From Streptomyces diacarni (GTDB lineage Bacteria; Actinomycetota; Actinomycetes; Streptomycetales; Streptomycetaceae), in assembly GCF_003323715.1 (NCBI RefSeq), contig NZ_QOIN01000024.1, positions 62,001 to 126,000 of the forward strand: DNA of 64,000 bases, given 5' to 3'. The translations under genes and the position numbers were made by a program. Positions 42,708-53,490 of this stretch are shown here, piece by piece. Every line of letters begins with the position of its first letter. Positions within the stretch are counted from its first letter, which is position 1. The notes beneath the pieces are model-generated. The model made no database searches. It saw only the letters and a list, made by a program, of their open reading frames with translations, and was not told the origin of the DNA.

Positions 42708-43312
42708 TGCGAGGGTCCGACCCGGGTGCTCGGGGTACCGGCGGTGGCCTCGGACAGCGCCTGCGCGAAGGCGAGGGTCTGGCGGACGGTGTCGGGACCG
42801 TCTCCCGCCTCGCTGACGCGCAGCGACAGGTCGTCGGCCGTGGCCGAGCCCGTGTAGCCGTGGTCCGCCTCGCAGTTGGGGTCGCCGCAGGTGGCGGGCT
42901 CCATGTCGAGACGGGAGACGGCGCCCCAGCCGATGGTCAGCACCACCTCGCGGGGCAGGGTGCCGGGGGTGTAGGACTCGGGGTTGGCCACGACGCGGGA
43001 GAGCACGACGGAGGAGATCCGCTCCAGCTTCACGGACTCGGTCGACGTCGTCGCGTAGGGCGACGGAGAGGTGCCGTCCGCTGCCTGCTCGTCGGTGTGA
43101 CTGACGAGGAAGCGGGTGCGGGTGAGCACCAGCACCGTGACGTGACGGCGCACCTCGTTCGAGTCGAACGTGGTCTCCTGATGCACAAGATAGGAGGCCA
43201 CGGGCTCGCCGCCCACCGCCGCCTCGACGGCCTCGGCCACGAGAGCCGGGTAGTAACCGCTGCGCTCGATCGCCTCGCGCAGCCCCTGGGTCGTCGTACC
43301 GGTCTTCGCCAT
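42704..43312 (-). CDS. DUF5998 protein
   Basis: 202 residues, soluble. Conserved features include LREAIERSGYYPALVAEAVE, ASYLVHQETTFDSNEVRRHV, VLVLTRTRFLVSHTDEQ and DPNCEADHGYTGSATADDL. The latter, with an upstream Cys in ATCGDPNC, may bind metal. A conserved actinobacterial protein of unknown function that usually precedes the phosphodiesterase gene. I take the ATG at 43312; an ATG at 43321 is in frame. Confidence 0.8.
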   Translation of the reverse strand: MAKTGTTTQGLREAIERSGYYPALVAEAVEAAVGGEPVASYLVHQETTFDSNEVRRHVTVLVLTRTRFLVSHTDEQAADGTSPSPYATTSTESVKLERISSVVLSRVVANPESYTPGTLPREVVLTIGWGAVSRLDMEPATCGDPNCEADHGYTGSATADDLSLRVSEAGDGPDTVRQTLAFAQALSEATAGTPSTRVGPSQ

Positions 43313-43382
43313 GACAGCCATCCTACGGGGCCGTACGGCGGCGCAGACCCGCCCGTTCCCCCGCGCGCACGCCCCGGGCCGG

Positions 43383-46130
43383 TCAGTACGCCGGGAGCCT
43401 GCGCGCCCCCAGGTCGGGACGGAGCCCCGGGTCGGCGACGCGGACCGCGGCGCCCAGCACCGTCACGCCCCGCGGAGCGACCACCACCGGATCGAGTTCC
43501 ACGGCCAGCACCTGGGGATGGTCGTCCATCAGCAGGGAGACCCGCAGCAGCACCTCCTCCAGCGCGGCCGTGTCCGAGGGTTCGGCGCCGCGCCAGCCGA
43601 ACAGCAGCGGCGCCGAGCGGATGCCGCGCACCAGAGCGGCGGCCTCCTTGTCCGTGACCGGCACCAGCCGGTGCGCCGTGTCCTCCAGCAGGTCGGAGGC
43701 GGTGCCCGCCAGGCCGAAGGAGAGCACGGCGCCGATGGCCGGATCGAGGGTCCCCCGGATGACGGTGCCGACGCCGCGCGGGGCCATCGCCTGGACGACA
43801 GGACGCAGCTGCTCGGGGGCGCCCAGCACGTCGGTCAGCTCCGCGTAGGCGCGCCGCAGCCCGGCCTCCCCCGCGATGTCCAGCCGGACCCCTCCCAGGT
43901 CGGCGCGGTGCCGCAGGTGCGGGGCCGTGGTCTTGAGGGCGACCGGGTAGCCGAGGCGGTCGGCCGCCCGGGCAGCCGCGTCGGCGTCGGGTGCGGCCAG
44001 CGCGGGCCGCACGTGGATCCCGTAGCAGCGCAGCAGCCTGGAGGTCTCCTCGTCGGTGAGGGCGCGCCCGCGGTCGGGCGCCGGCGGCGTCGCGCGGTCG
44101 AGCAGCCGCGCGGCGGCGGACTCCTCGGCGTCGAGGTCGGGCACCTTGCCCGGCGCCCCCGACTCGGCCCGCCACCGGGAGTGGCGCACCGCCTCGGCCA
44201 GGGCGCGGGACGCGCGTTCGGGTGTCGGGTAGGAGGGCAGGCCGCGGGCGGCGAGCGCTTTCTGCAGCCCTTCCATCGCCAGGTGTACGACGGCGACGGG
44301 CTTGCGCGGTGCGCCCTCGTGCGCGGCGACCGCGTCCGCCGCCTCCCGCAGCGCGTCGGCGAGGGCCTCGATGTGGCCGTCGGGCGGGGTGTCCGGCTGG
44401 TGGGTTCCGGTGCGGCCGGGCAGCTCGGCGGGGACGGTGGGCACGAGGGTGAGCAGCACCGCGTCGGTGGCCGCGTCCCTGAGCGCCTCGCGCAGCGCCC
44501 GGCCGAAGTCGCCGGGGCCCGCGCCGCCGGGCAGCGCCACCACGGGGCGGGGGCGGAGGCCGTCGTTGAGGCAGGCGTCGTAGGCCAGTAGGCTCATCGC
44601 GTCGGTGTTGCCGACGATGCCGACGTGCGGGCCCGCGGGCGGCGGCTGGTCGGCGAGGAGCACTCCGGTGTCGATCAGCTCGGTGAAGCTGTCGACCATC
44701 AGCACACCAGCCTGGCGCAGCAGGGCCTGGACGGTCGCGTCGGGCGTGCGGGAGGCCGGCGCGGCGTGTCCCGGCGGGGGCGCGCTGCCGCGCTGCCGGG
44801 CGCCCTTGACGACCACGAGGGGTTTGCGGGCCGCGGTGCGCCGCGCGAGCCGGGTGAACTTGCGCGGGTTGCCGATCGACTCCAGGTACATCAAGGCGAC
44901 GTCGGTGTCGGGATCCTCGTCCCAGTGCTGGAGCAGGTCGTTGCCGGAGACGTCGGCGCGGTTCCCGGCGGAGACGAAGGAGGAGGGGCCGATGCCGCGC
45001 CGGTCGAGCCCGTCGAGGAGGGCGATGCCGATGGCTCCCGACTGGGTGAAGACGCCGATGCGGCCCCGCGCGGGCATCCGGATGGAGGGCGTCGCGTTCA
45101 GCCGCACGTCGGGCGAGGTGTTGATGAGGCCGAGCGCGCCGGGGCCGATGAGCCGCATGCCGTAGGAGCGGGCGAGCCGCACCAGGGCGCGCTGCTCGTC
45201 GCGGCCGACGCCCTCGGAGAGCACGACGAGCCCTTGGAGCGCCGCTTGGCCGCACTCCCTGACCACGTGTTCGAGCTGCTCGGCGGGGACGGCGACGACG
45301 GCCAGATCGACGCGCTCGGGCAGGTGCCGCACGGACCCGTAGGCGGGCACTCCGGCCACTACCGCAGGGCCTTCGGGGTCGAGCGCGTGGTTGACGGCGT
45401 ACAGGCGCCCGGTGAAGCCGCCCGCGCTCAGGCTGCCCAGGGCCGCGCGCCCGGCGCCGCCGGGGCTGCGGCTGGCACCGATGACGACGACCGCGCCGGG
45501 GGCCAGCAGCCGGGCGACGGAGCGGGCCTCGGCGCGCTGTTCGCGGGCCTGCATCACGGCCAGGGAGCGTTCGGTGGGCTCCAGGTCGAGGGTGAGGTGG
45601 ACGGAGCCGTCCTCGAAGCTGCGCTTCTGGGAGTATCCGGCGTCCGTGAACACCTTGATCATCTTGTTGTTGGCGGGCAGTACCTCGGCGGCGAAGCGGC
45701 GGATGCCGCGCTCCCTGGCGACGGCCCCGATGTGTTCGAGGAGCGCGGAAGCCACTCCCCTGCCCTGCTGGTCGTCGCGGACCAGGAAGGCGACCTCGGC
45801 CTCGTCGGCGGGTTCGCTCGCGGGGCGGCCGTGCGGGTCGATGCGGTCGTAGCGGACGGTCGCGATGAACTCCCCGCGGATGGTCACTGCCAGGCCGACC
45901 CGGTCGACGTAGTCGTGGTGCGTGAAGCGGCGCACGTCCCGGTCGGACAGCCGCGGGTAGGGGGCGAAGAACCGGTAGTACTTCGACTCGTCGGAGACCT
46001 GCTCGTAGAAGCTGACCAGGCGTTCCGCGTCGTCGGGGGTGATCGGGCGTACCTGCGCCGTACCGCCGTCACGCAGGACGATGTCCGCTTCCCAGTGGGT
46101 CGGGTAGGCGCGCTCCTCGGGGCTCGGCAT
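43383..46130 (-). CDS. patA: PatA-type protein lysine acetyltransferase fused to an acyl-CoA-synthetase (NDP-forming)-like region
   Basis: 915 residues. Residues about 25-185 are a GNAT acetyltransferase with acetyl-CoA loop VRDDQQGRGVASALLEHIGA. Then come a CoA-binding domain (about 205-310, VVVIGASRSPGGAGRAALGS), a succinyl-CoA-ligase-like pair (IGVFTQSGAIGIALLDGLDR) and a C-terminal ATP-grasp region (about 690-900, YGIHVRPALAAPDADAA, PVALKTTAPHLRHR). The N-terminal GNAT position matches Streptomyces lividans SlPatA, which acetylates acetoacetyl-CoA synthetase. The synthetase part is probably regulatory, sensing acyl-CoA. Confidence 0.88.
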   Translation of the reverse strand: MPSPEERAYPTHWEADIVLRDGGTAQVRPITPDDAERLVSFYEQVSDESKYYRFFAPYPRLSDRDVRRFTHHDYVDRVGLAVTIRGEFIATVRYDRIDPHGRPASEPADEAEVAFLVRDDQQGRGVASALLEHIGAVARERGIRRFAAEVLPANNKMIKVFTDAGYSQKRSFEDGSVHLTLDLEPTERSLAVMQAREQRAEARSVARLLAPGAVVVIGASRSPGGAGRAALGSLSAGGFTGRLYAVNHALDPEGPAVVAGVPAYGSVRHLPERVDLAVVAVPAEQLEHVVRECGQAALQGLVVLSEGVGRDEQRALVRLARSYGMRLIGPGALGLINTSPDVRLNATPSIRMPARGRIGVFTQSGAIGIALLDGLDRRGIGPSSFVSAGNRADVSGNDLLQHWDEDPDTDVALMYLESIGNPRKFTRLARRTAARKPLVVVKGARQRGSAPPPGHAAPASRTPDATVQALLRQAGVLMVDSFTELIDTGVLLADQPPPAGPHVGIVGNTDAMSLLAYDACLNDGLRPRPVVALPGGAGPGDFGRALREALRDAATDAVLLTLVPTVPAELPGRTGTHQPDTPPDGHIEALADALREAADAVAAHEGAPRKPVAVVHLAMEGLQKALAARGLPSYPTPERASRALAEAVRHSRWRAESGAPGKVPDLDAEESAAARLLDRATPPAPDRGRALTDEETSRLLRCYGIHVRPALAAPDADAAARAADRLGYPVALKTTAPHLRHRADLGGVRLDIAGEAGLRRAYAELTDVLGAPEQLRPVVQAMAPRGVGTVIRGTLDPAIGAVLSFGLAGTASDLLEDTAHRLVPVTDKEAAALVRGIRSAPLLFGWRGAEPSDTAALEEVLLRVSLLMDDHPQVLAVELDPVVVAPRGVTVLGAAVRVADPGLRPDLGARRLPAY

Positions 46131-46277
46131 GCGCTCAGCGTACGGCGGTGAGCGGGCTCACGGAGCGCTCGCGCGGTGCGTCGTATGGTCGCGGTACCAC
46201 ACAGACGACCGTGCGGTGCGCGAAGGCCGCCGTGCGAGACTGGTCTAGACAACCTCACCGACTCGAAGGGCAACACC

Positions 46278-46559
46278 ATGGTTGAGCGCCGCGTCACCGT
46301 CGGCTGGGCCGAGGGGCTGCACGCCCGCCCCGCCTCCATCTTCGTCCGTGCCGCCTCGGCCGCCGGCGTTCCGGTCACCGTGCGGAAGGCCGAGGGCAAC
46401 CCCGTCAACGCGGCCTCCATGCTCGGCGTGCTCGGCCTGGGCGCCGAGGGCGGCGAGGAGATCGTCCTGGCCTCCGAGGCGGACGACGCAGAGGCGGCCC
46501 TCGACCGGCTCGCGAAGCTGGTCTCCGAGGGGCTGGAGGAGCTTCCGGAGACGGTCTGA
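46278..46559 (+). CDS. ptsH: HPr phosphocarrier protein of the PTS
   Basis: 93 residues. The phosphorylation-site motif GLHARPASIFVRAAS carries the active His at about residue 15. NAASMLGVLGLGAEGGEEIV contains the Ser-46 region. HPr passes phosphate from enzyme I to sugar-specific EIIA components. No other PTS genes are nearby. The ATG at 46278 begins the conserved VERRVTVGW. A hairpin at 46561-46593 and the larger one at 46619 follow. Confidence 0.93.
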   Translation: MVERRVTVGWAEGLHARPASIFVRAASAAGVPVTVRKAEGNPVNAASMLGVLGLGAEGGEEIVLASEADDAEAALDRLAKLVSEGLEELPETV

Positions 46560-46618
46560 AGGCCCCCGCCGCACGTCCGCGGTCGGTGGGGGCCCACAGA
46601 CGCGGAACGCGACGCGCA

Positions 46619-46649
46619 CGAGCCCCCGGCCCAGCAGGCCGGGGGCTCG
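46619..46649. terminator. Bidirectional terminator between ptsH and the M23 peptidase gene
   Basis: CGAGCCCCCGGCC pairs perfectly with GGCCGGGGGCTCG around a 5-base loop. Convergent genes flank it. Confidence 0.85.
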
Positions 46650-46703
46650 TCGCATGCCCGCGAGTGCGCCGTGCAGGCGTCGGACCTTGAAGCCGCGCCG
46701 GCG

Positions 46704-47525
46704 TCAGACCTTGAGGCCGTGCTGGCGCAGATAGGCGACCGGGTCGATGTCCGAGCCGTACTCCGGGCCCGAACGGGCCTCGAAGTGCAGGTGCGGACCC
46801 GAGGAGTTGCCGGTCGAGCCCGACAGGGCGATCTGCTGGCCCGACTTCACGCTCTGGCCGACCGAGACACCGATCGAGTTCAGGTGGCCGTACTGCGTGT
46901 ACGTGCCGTCCTTGTGCTTGATGACGATGTTGTTGCCGTAGGCACCGCCGTTGCCGGCCTCCACGACCTCACCTGCGGCCACGGAGTGGACCGGAGTGTT
47001 CATGCCGGCGTGGAAGTCGATCCCGGTGTGGCTGCCGGACGACCACATGCCGCCGCCCTGCTGGTAGCCCGTGGAGACGTAGGAGCCCTCGACCGGCAGC
47101 ACGTAGGCGTTGAGCTTCGCGCGCTCCGCGGCCCGTGCGGCCCTGACCTTGGCCTCGTGCTCCTTCTGCGCCTTCTCGGCGGCGGCCTTGCGCTTGGCCT
47201 CGTCGGCCTTCCGCTTCGCCTCGGCCTTCGCCTTGGCGGCCTCCTCCTTGGCCTCGGACTCGGCCTTCGCCTGCTCGGCCCTCAGCGCCTGGTCGTACGC
47301 CTGCTCGTCCAGGGTGTCCGAGATGGGGGCGGCGAGAGCCTCGCGCAACTGCGGGCTCTGCTGCAGATTGTTCTGGCCCTGCCCGCCGCCGGCGGCGAAC
47401 GCGGGAGAGGCGATGGAGCCCACGACACCCACGGTGGCGAGGCCGGCTATGCCCGCCGCTCCCGCCGTGGCCCTGCGGGTCTTACTCGGGCGCCGGTGCT
47501 TCCCGGTGGCACGGGTGAACGCCAT
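46704..47525 (-). CDS. Secreted M23 (lysostaphin/LytM-type) peptidoglycan endopeptidase
   Basis: 273 residues. A Tat/Sec-like signal sequence with basic start (THRATGKHRRPSKTRRAT region) and hydrophobic AGIAGLATVGVVGSIA ends at SPAFAAG near 45. A Lys/Ala/Glu-rich coiled coil spans about 85-140. The C-terminal M23 domain holds SSGSHTGIDFHAG (zinc His and Asp), the loop AYGNNIVIKH, and GNSSGPHLHFEAR (HLH with catalytic and zinc His). It cuts cross-bridges in cell-wall peptidoglycan. Its leader is a c-di-AMP riboswitch, which is the expected partner of such wall hydrolases in Streptomyces. Confidence 0.92.
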   Translation of the reverse strand: MAFTRATGKHRRPSKTRRATAGAAGIAGLATVGVVGSIASPAFAAGGGQGQNNLQQSPQLREALAAPISDTLDEQAYDQALRAEQAKAESEAKEEAAKAKAEAKRKADEAKRKAAAEKAQKEHEAKVRAARAAERAKLNAYVLPVEGSYVSTGYQQGGGMWSSGSHTGIDFHAGMNTPVHSVAAGEVVEAGNGGAYGNNIVIKHKDGTYTQYGHLNSIGVSVGQSVKSGQQIALSGSTGNSSGPHLHFEARSGPEYGSDIDPVAYLRQHGLKV

Positions 47526-47553
47526 ACGGAGGCGTACTCCTTTCCTTCCTTCT

Positions 47554-47695
47554 CGCCTACCGGGTTAGCTGACGGGTTCGGAGCAGGAAGGTCTCCTACG
47601 GACCGCCTCTTTTCGAGGCCGTCCGATTCACCCCATGGGACAAGGTGGGTCCCCGGTCCCCCTCGGGCAGTTCCCCTCGGGGATTCGGCGATCAC
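47554..47695 (-). promoter_or_regulatory. c-di-AMP (ydaO-type) riboswitch
   Basis: The leader of the M23 gene, read on the minus strand, ends with the highly conserved block GAACCCGTCAGCTAACCCGG followed by TAGGCG (about 47580-47554). Further upstream come GGGGTGAATCGGACGGCCTC and the GGGGACCCA element (about 47650-47630), preceded by CGCCGAATCCCC. These blocks in this order are the signature of ydaO-yuaA riboswitches, which turn wall-hydrolase genes off when c-di-AMP is high. Ends are approximate. The M23 start is 28 bases after the conserved core. Confidence 0.85.
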
Positions 47696-47914
47696 CGTCC
47701 GTCGGCCGCGGGTGCGGTCACTTCTGACGGACAGCGGCCACGACGCTAGACGGCGCCAACTCCGAGCGGCAAACAAATCCCTGGCTTTGTCATCTTCGCC
47801 ACACTCCAACTCACCACAACCGCAACAGAAACGGACATCGCGAAGGGCCCGGAAGGAGTGATTCCTCCTCCCGGGCCCCACTTTCCCCCGCTGCCGCGCC
47901 CCGGGACGGGGACG

Positions 47915-49354
47915 TCAGGAGCCGGAGACCACCTTGACCTCGCCGATCCCCAACTCCCGCACGGAGTCGGCGATCTGGGACGCGTCACCGACGAGCACCG
48001 TCACCAGCCGGTCCGCCGGCAGCGCGCTGACCGCGGCGGCCGTGGCCTCCACCGTGCCGGTCTCGGCCAGCTGCGCGTACACCCGCGCCTGGTAGTCGTC
48101 CGGCAGGTACTGCTCCACCTGGTCGGCGAGCGTGCCGGCCACCGCGGCCGCCGTCTCGTAGCGCAACGGGGCGACACCCACCAGATTGCGCACCGCCACG
48201 TCCCGCTCCTCGTCCGTCAGCCCCTCGGCCGCCAGCACACGCAACACCTGCCACAGGTCGGCCAGCGCGGGCCCCGTGACATCCGTGGCGACCGAACCGC
48301 TGATGGCCAGCATGGCGGCCCCGCTGCCGTCCTCGGCCGAACGCAGCACCTGCCCGAAGGCCCGCACCCCGTAGGTGTAGCCCTTCTCCTCGCGCAGCAC
48401 CCGGTCGAGCCGGGAGGTGAGGGTGCCGCCCAGGCAGTAGACGCCCAGCAGCTGCGCCGGCCACACCCGGTCGTGCCGATCGGGGCCGACGCGCCCGATC
48501 AGCAGCTGCGTCTGCACCGCACCCGGGCGGTCCACGATGACGACGCGGCCGGTGTCGTCCGCGGAGATCGGCGGCATCGCGCGGGCCTCGGCCGCCGTAC
48601 CGGTCCAGGCGCCGAGCGTCTCGGTCAGCGCCTCGTCCAGATCCACGCCCTCCAGATCGCCGACCACCACGACCGTCGCCGTCACGGGACGCACATGGGC
48701 CTCGTAGAAGGCGCGGACGGCCGCCGCGTCGATACGGCTCACCGTCTCCTCGGTGCCCTGCCGGGGCCGCGACATCCGCGACGTGGCGGGGAAGAGCTCC
48801 TTCGACAGCTCCTTGGCGGCGCGGCGGGCCGGGTTGGCCAGCTCGTGCGGGATCTCATCCAGCCGGTTGGCGACCAGCCGCTCCACCTCGCCGTCGGGGA
48901 AGGCGGGGGCGCGCAGCGCGTCCGACAGCAGCCCCAGCGCCTTGCGCAGCCGGGAGACCGGCACCTCCAGGGAGACGCGCACGCCCGGGTGGTCGGCGTG
49001 CGCGTCGAGCGTGGCGCCGCAGCGCTCCAGCTCGGCGGCGAACTCCTCGGCCGTGTGCTTGTCGGTGCCCTCGCTCAGCGCGCGGGCCATCAGGGTGGCG
49101 ACACCGTCGAGCCCCTCGGGCTCCGCGTCCAGCGGCGCCATCAGGTTCACCTCGACGGCCACCACCTGCTGGCCAGGACGGTGGCAGCGCAGCACCGTCA
49201 GCCCGTTGGGCAGCACATCGCGCCGCGGCGTGGGAAAGGCCCACGGCTTCGGCGTGCCGCCTGCGGGCTGGGGGTGGAAGTCCATGGTCGTGCCCGCGCC
49301 CGGCACGGTGCCCGCCGGGGCGGTGCCCGCCGGCGTCTGTGGAGTCTCGCTCAC
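47915..49354 (-). CDS. M16-family peptidase homologue without zinc site
   Basis: 479 residues. The M16 fold starts with [20 protein letters not shown], but the HxxEH zinc motif expected near residue 85 is replaced ([17 protein letters not shown]). It is therefore the non-catalytic partner. The second M16 domain has [20 protein letters not shown], a conserved Arg/Tyr substrate-binding motif. It likely forms a heterodimer with the active partner encoded just upstream, as in other two-gene M16B pairs. GTG start overlaps that gene's stop by 4 bases. Confidence 0.85.
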   Translation of the reverse strand: MSETPQTPAGTAPAGTVPGAGTTMDFHPQPAGGTPKPWAFPTPRRDVLPNGLTVLRCHRPGQQVVAVEVNLMAPLDAEPEGLDGVATLMARALSEGTDKHTAEEFAAELERCGATLDAHADHPGVRVSLEVPVSRLRKALGLLSDALRAPAFPDGEVERLVANRLDEIPHELANPARRAAKELSKELFPATSRMSRPRQGTEETVSRIDAAAVRAFYEAHVRPVTATVVVVGDLEGVDLDEALTETLGAWTGTAAEARAMPPISADDTGRVVIVDRPGAVQTQLLIGRVGPDRHDRVWPAQLLGVYCLGGTLTSRLDRVLREEKGYTYGVRAFGQVLRSAEDGSGAAMLAISGSVATDVTGPALADLWQVLRVLAAEGLTDEERDVAVRNLVGVAPLRYETAAAVAGTLADQVEQYLPDDYQARVYAQLAETGTVEATAAAVSALPADRLVTVLVGDASQIADSVRELGIGEVKVVSGS

Positions 49355-50682
49355 TGCCCGCTCTCCTCGTTCTCCTCGGCCTCGTTCGCCAGCGGCTCGT
49401 AGACCAGCACGGCACGGTTGTCGGGGTGCAGCCGCTGTGCGGCGATCTCGCGCACCTCCTCGCGCGTGACCTCGAGGACCCGGCCCACCGCCGTCAGCGC
49501 GAGCTGCGGGTCACCGAAGAGGACCGCGTACCGGCACAGTTCGTCCGCGCGGCCGCCGACCGTGGCCAGCCTGTCCAGCCACTCGCGCTCCAGCTGGGCC
49601 TGGGCGCGCTCCATCTCCTCCGCGCTGGGGCCCTCCTGCGCGAAACGCCGCAGCTCGTCGTCGACCGCGGCCTCGATGTCGGCCACCTCGGCGCCGCTGG
49701 ACGCCTTCACGTCCAGCCAGCCCAGGGAGGGGGCGCCCGCCAGGCGCAGCATGCCGAATCCCGCGGCGACCGCCGAGCGGTCGTGCCGCACCAGCCGGGC
49801 GTAGAGGCGGGAGGACTCGCCCCCGCCGAGCACGGTCAGCGCCAGGTCGGCGGCGTCCGCCTCACGCGTGCCGTCGTGCGGCAGCCGGTAGGCCGCCATC
49901 AGCGCGCGGGAGGGCACCTCCTCCTCGACGACCTCGCGCGTCTCCTCGCCCCGCACCTCGGGCAGCGAGCCGTCCCGCGGCGGCTGCTTGCCCTCGTGCC
50001 CCGGGATGGAGCCGAAGTACTTCTCGACCCAGGCCAGCGTCTGCTCCGGGTCGATGTCGCCGACGACCGCCAGCACGGCGTTGTTCGGCGCGTAGTTCGT
50101 ACGGAAGAACTCCTGCGCGTCCCTCAGCGAGGCGGCGTCCAGGTCGGCCATGGACCCGATCGGGGTGTGGTGGTAGGGGTGGCCCTCGGGGAAGACCATG
50201 GCCGTCATGCGCTCGAACGCGGTGCCGTAGGGCACGTTGTCGTACCGCTGGCGGCGCTCGTTCTTGACCACGTCCCGCTGGTTTTCCAGCGACTCCTCGT
50301 CCAGCGCGGCCAGCAGCGACCCCATGCGGTCGGCCTCCAGCCACAGGGCGAGCTCCAGCTCGTGCGCGGGCATCGTCTCGAAGTAGTTGGTGCGCTCGAA
50401 GCTCGTGGTGCCGTTCAGGGAGCCGCCCGCGCCCTGCACCAGCTCGAAGTGCCCGTTGCCCTCGACCTGGGCCGAGCCTTGGAACATCAGGTGCTCGAAG
50501 AGGTGTGCCAGGCCCGTGCGGCCCTTCACCTCGTGGCGGGAACCGACGTCGTACCAGAGGCAGACAGCGGCGACGGGGGTCAGATGATCCTCGGAGAGCA
50601 CCACACGCAGGCCGTTGGCCAGCCGGTGCTCCGTCGCTGTCAGCCCACCGGTGGCCGGCGGGGGCGTGGCCGTGTGACCCAT
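49351..50682 (-). CDS. M16-family zinc peptidase (catalytic subunit)
   Basis: 443 residues. The inverted zinc motif is present: [13 protein letters not shown] (HLFEH) near residue 60, with the distal Glu in [19 protein letters not shown] about 75 residues on. The start [20 protein letters not shown] is typical. It degrades peptides or processes small proteins in the cytosol; in other actinobacteria such pairs may clear signal peptides. ATG at 50682; divergent from parC. Confidence 0.88.
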   Translation of the reverse strand: MGHTATPPPATGGLTATEHRLANGLRVVLSEDHLTPVAAVCLWYDVGSRHEVKGRTGLAHLFEHLMFQGSAQVEGNGHFELVQGAGGSLNGTTSFERTNYFETMPAHELELALWLEADRMGSLLAALDEESLENQRDVVKNERRQRYDNVPYGTAFERMTAMVFPEGHPYHHTPIGSMADLDAASLRDAQEFFRTNYAPNNAVLAVVGDIDPEQTLAWVEKYFGSIPGHEGKQPPRDGSLPEVRGEETREVVEEEVPSRALMAAYRLPHDGTREADAADLALTVLGGGESSRLYARLVRHDRSAVAAGFGMLRLAGAPSLGWLDVKASSGAEVADIEAAVDDELRRFAQEGPSAEEMERAQAQLEREWLDRLATVGGRADELCRYAVLFGDPQLALTAVGRVLEVTREEVREIAAQRLHPDNRAVLVYEPLANEAEENEESGQ

Positions 50683-51030
50683 GGGCGGGGAGTCCCTTCC
50701 GCTCGCGGAGGTTTCCCGGCCGGACGCCGGGAACTGCCGACCGCCCGTGCGTCTCACGCGACCGGCGGTGCTGTCACTGTATGCAACCACGCCGACAACG
50801 TGCGAAGTTCCCGTACGGTCTACCGAGCGGCCGGCTGTCAGTGGAGCGGTCCACAATGGTCGCGCGAAGCCGCACGCACGCCCGGACCCGAGCACAAGCC
50901 CGGACCCGGGCACAGCAGCGCACCCAGCACGAGCGCGCGCGACAAGCGCGCGTACCCGAGAGCAGGCGCCGTGAACAAGCGCCCGCACACAAGAGCGACA
51001 GCACGAAGCAGCGAAGGAGCCGCAGCCGCG
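50683..51030. promoter_or_regulatory. Divergent intergenic region before parC
   Basis: 348 bases without a gene. It holds an 18-base tandem duplication: CCCGGACCCGAGCACAAG at 50881-50898 and CCCGGACCCGGGCACAGC at 50899-50916. Promoters for the M16 pair and parC must lie here, but no strong consensus pair was found. GAAGGAG precedes the parC start. Confidence 0.5.
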
Positions 51031-53490
51031 ATGGCCCGCCGCAGTAAGAGCCGTACACCGGCACCGGAGCCCGGAGAGGACTTCGAGGAGCGCATCCTCG
51101 ACATCGACGTCGTCGACGAGATGCAGAGCTCCTACCTGGAGTACGCGTATTCGGTCATCTACTCGCGCGCGCTCCCGGACGCCCGCGACGGAATGAAGCC
51201 CGTACAGCGCCGGATCCTGTACCAGATGCACGAGATGGGGCTGCGCCCCGAGCGCGCCCACGTCAAATGCGCCCGCGTCGTGGGCGAGGTGATGGGAAAG
51301 CTCCACCCCCACGGTGACAGCGCGATCTACGACGCGCTGGTGCGCATGGCGCAGGACTTCTCCATGCGGCTGCCGCTGGTGGACGGGCACGGCAACTTCG
51401 GCTCGCTGGGCAACGACGACCCGCCGGCCGCGATGCGGTACACCGAGTGCAGGGCCGCCCCGGCCGCCGGTCTGATGGTCGACTCGATCGACGAGGACAC
51501 GGTCGACTTCGGCGCCAACTACGACGGCAGCGAGCAGGAGCCCGTCACCCTGCCGGCCGCCTATCCGAACCTCCTGGTGAACGGCTCCGCCGGGATCGCG
51601 GTCGGTATGGCGACCAACATGCCGCCGCACAACCTGACCGAGGTCATCGCCGCGGCCCGGCACCTGATCAAGCACCCGGGCGCCGACCTGGAGACCCTGA
51701 TGGGCTTCATCCCCGGGCCCGACCTGCCCACGGGCGGCAAGATCGTCGGCCGCGAGGGCATCCAGGACGCCTACCGCTCGGGCCGCGGCACCTTCAGGAT
51801 CCGCGCCACGGCGACGGTCGAGCAGGTCACAGCGCGGCGCAAGGGCGTCGTGGTCACCGAGCTGCCGTTCGCCGTCGGCCCCGAGAAGGTCATCACCAAG
51901 ATCAAGGACCTGGTCAACGCGAAGAAGCTCCAGGGCATCGCGGACGTGAAGGACCTGACCGACCGCGAGCACGGGCTGCGGCTGGTCATCGAGATCAAGA
52001 ACGGTTTCCACCCCGAGGCCGTCCTCAGCCAGCTCTACAAGCTGACGCCGATGGAGGAGTCCTTCGGCATCAACAACGTCGCGCTGGTGGACGGGCAGCC
52101 GCTGACGCTCGGCCTCAAGGAGCTGCTGGAGGTCTACGTCGACCACCGGTTCGACGTGGTGCGCCGCCGCAGCGAGTTCCGCCGCAGCAAGCGGCGCGAC
52201 CGGCTGCACCTCGTCGAGGGGCTGCTGGTGGCGCTCGTCGACATCGACGAGGTCATCAGAATCATCCGGTCGAGTGACAACGCCGCCGACGCGAAGGCCT
52301 CCCTGATCTCCCGCTTCGAGCTCAGCGAGATCCAGACCCAGTACATCCTCGACACCCCGCTGCGCCGGCTCACCAGGTTCGACCGCATCGAGCTCGAGGA
52401 CGAGCGCGACAAGCTCAAGGCGGACATCGAGGCGCTGACCCGCATCCTGGAATCCGACGCGGAGCTGCGCAAACTCGTCTCCTCCGAGCTGTCCGGCATC
52501 GCCAAGAAATACAGCACCCCGCGCCGCACCGAGATCCTCGACGCGAACGAGGCGCCGGTGATCGCCGTGCCGCTGGAGGTCGCCGACGACCCCTGCCGGG
52601 TCATGCTCTCCTCCACCGGACTGCTCGCCCGCACCGCCAGCGGCAGCACGGAATTCGCCGAGCCCGCCAAACGCGCCAAGCACGACGTGATCGTCTCCGC
52701 CGTGCCCGCCACCACCCGCGGAGAGATCGGCGCCGTCACCTCCGGCGGACGGCTGTTGCGGATCTCCGTCGTCGACCTGCCCCAGCTCCCCGACTCGGCC
52801 ACAGCGCCGAACCTGGCGGGCGGGGCGCAGGTCTCGGAGTTCCTCACCCTGGAGGGCGGCGAGACGCTGGTCTGCCTCACCACCCTGGACGAGTCCTCGC
52901 CCGGCCTGGCGATCGGCACCCAGCAGGGCGTCGTCAAACGCGTGGTGCCCGACTACCCCACCAACCGGAGCGATTTGGAGGTCATCACCCTCAAGGACGG
53001 GGACCGCATCGTCGGCGGCGCGGAACTGCACACCGGCGAGGAGGACCTGGTCTTCATCACCGACAACGCCCACCTGCTGCGTTACCAGGCGAGCCAGGTC
53101 CGCCCCCAGGGCCGCCCCGCGGGCGGCATGGCGGGCGTCAAGCTGGCCGACGGCGCACAGGTGCTGTTCTTCGGCGCCATCGACCCCGCCTCCGAGGGTG
53201 CCGTCTTCACGGCCGCGGGAGCGGAGGGCACCCTCGACGACTCGCTGAGCACGGCCAAGCTCACCCCGTTCGACCAGTACCCGCGCAAGGGGCGGGCCAC
53301 AGGCGGCGTGCGCTGTCAGCGTTTCCTCAAGGGCGAGGACCGGCTACGACTGGCCTGGGCGGGCTCCACGCCGGCGAGGGCCGCGACGAAGACCGGTGCC
53401 CCGGTGGAGCTGCCCGAGCCCGACCCGCGCCGGGACGGCTCGGGACTCCCGCTGACGAAGCAGGTCGCGGCGGTGGCCGGGCCCGTGTAA
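51031..53490 (+). CDS. parC: DNA topoisomerase IV subunit A
   Basis: 819 residues, type IIA topoisomerase A subunit. Breakage-reunion domain with [20 protein letters not shown], the quinolone-pocket segment [20 protein letters not shown], and catalytic Tyr in [16 protein letters not shown] at about residue 136. The C-terminal beta-pinwheel repeats ([34 protein letters not shown]) are shorter than in GyrA, and no GyrA-box (QRRGGKG) is seen. With ParE encoded 5.4 kb away it separates replicated chromosomes. The ATG at 51031 follows GAAGGAG. Confidence 0.92.
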   Translation: MARRSKSRTPAPEPGEDFEERILDIDVVDEMQSSYLEYAYSVIYSRALPDARDGMKPVQRRILYQMHEMGLRPERAHVKCARVVGEVMGKLHPHGDSAIYDALVRMAQDFSMRLPLVDGHGNFGSLGNDDPPAAMRYTECRAAPAAGLMVDSIDEDTVDFGANYDGSEQEPVTLPAAYPNLLVNGSAGIAVGMATNMPPHNLTEVIAAARHLIKHPGADLETLMGFIPGPDLPTGGKIVGREGIQDAYRSGRGTFRIRATATVEQVTARRKGVVVTELPFAVGPEKVITKIKDLVNAKKLQGIADVKDLTDREHGLRLVIEIKNGFHPEAVLSQLYKLTPMEESFGINNVALVDGQPLTLGLKELLEVYVDHRFDVVRRRSEFRRSKRRDRLHLVEGLLVALVDIDEVIRIIRSSDNAADAKASLISRFELSEIQTQYILDTPLRRLTRFDRIELEDERDKLKADIEALTRILESDAELRKLVSSELSGIAKKYSTPRRTEILDANEAPVIAVPLEVADDPCRVMLSSTGLLARTASGSTEFAEPAKRAKHDVIVSAVPATTRGEIGAVTSGGRLLRISVVDLPQLPDSATAPNLAGGAQVSEFLTLEGGETLVCLTTLDESSPGLAIGTQQGVVKRVVPDYPTNRSDLEVITLKDGDRIVGGAELHTGEEDLVFITDNAHLLRYQASQVRPQGRPAGGMAGVKLADGAQVLFFGAIDPASEGAVFTAAGAEGTLDDSLSTAKLTPFDQYPRKGRATGGVRCQRFLKGEDRLRLAWAGSTPARAATKTGAPVELPEPDPRRDGSGLPLTKQVAAVAGPV

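Noticed and set aside
49351..53073. 1240-codon open frame on the minus strand spanning the parC region
   Set aside because: Only its last 443 codons are the M16 peptidase; the rest is antisense to parC.
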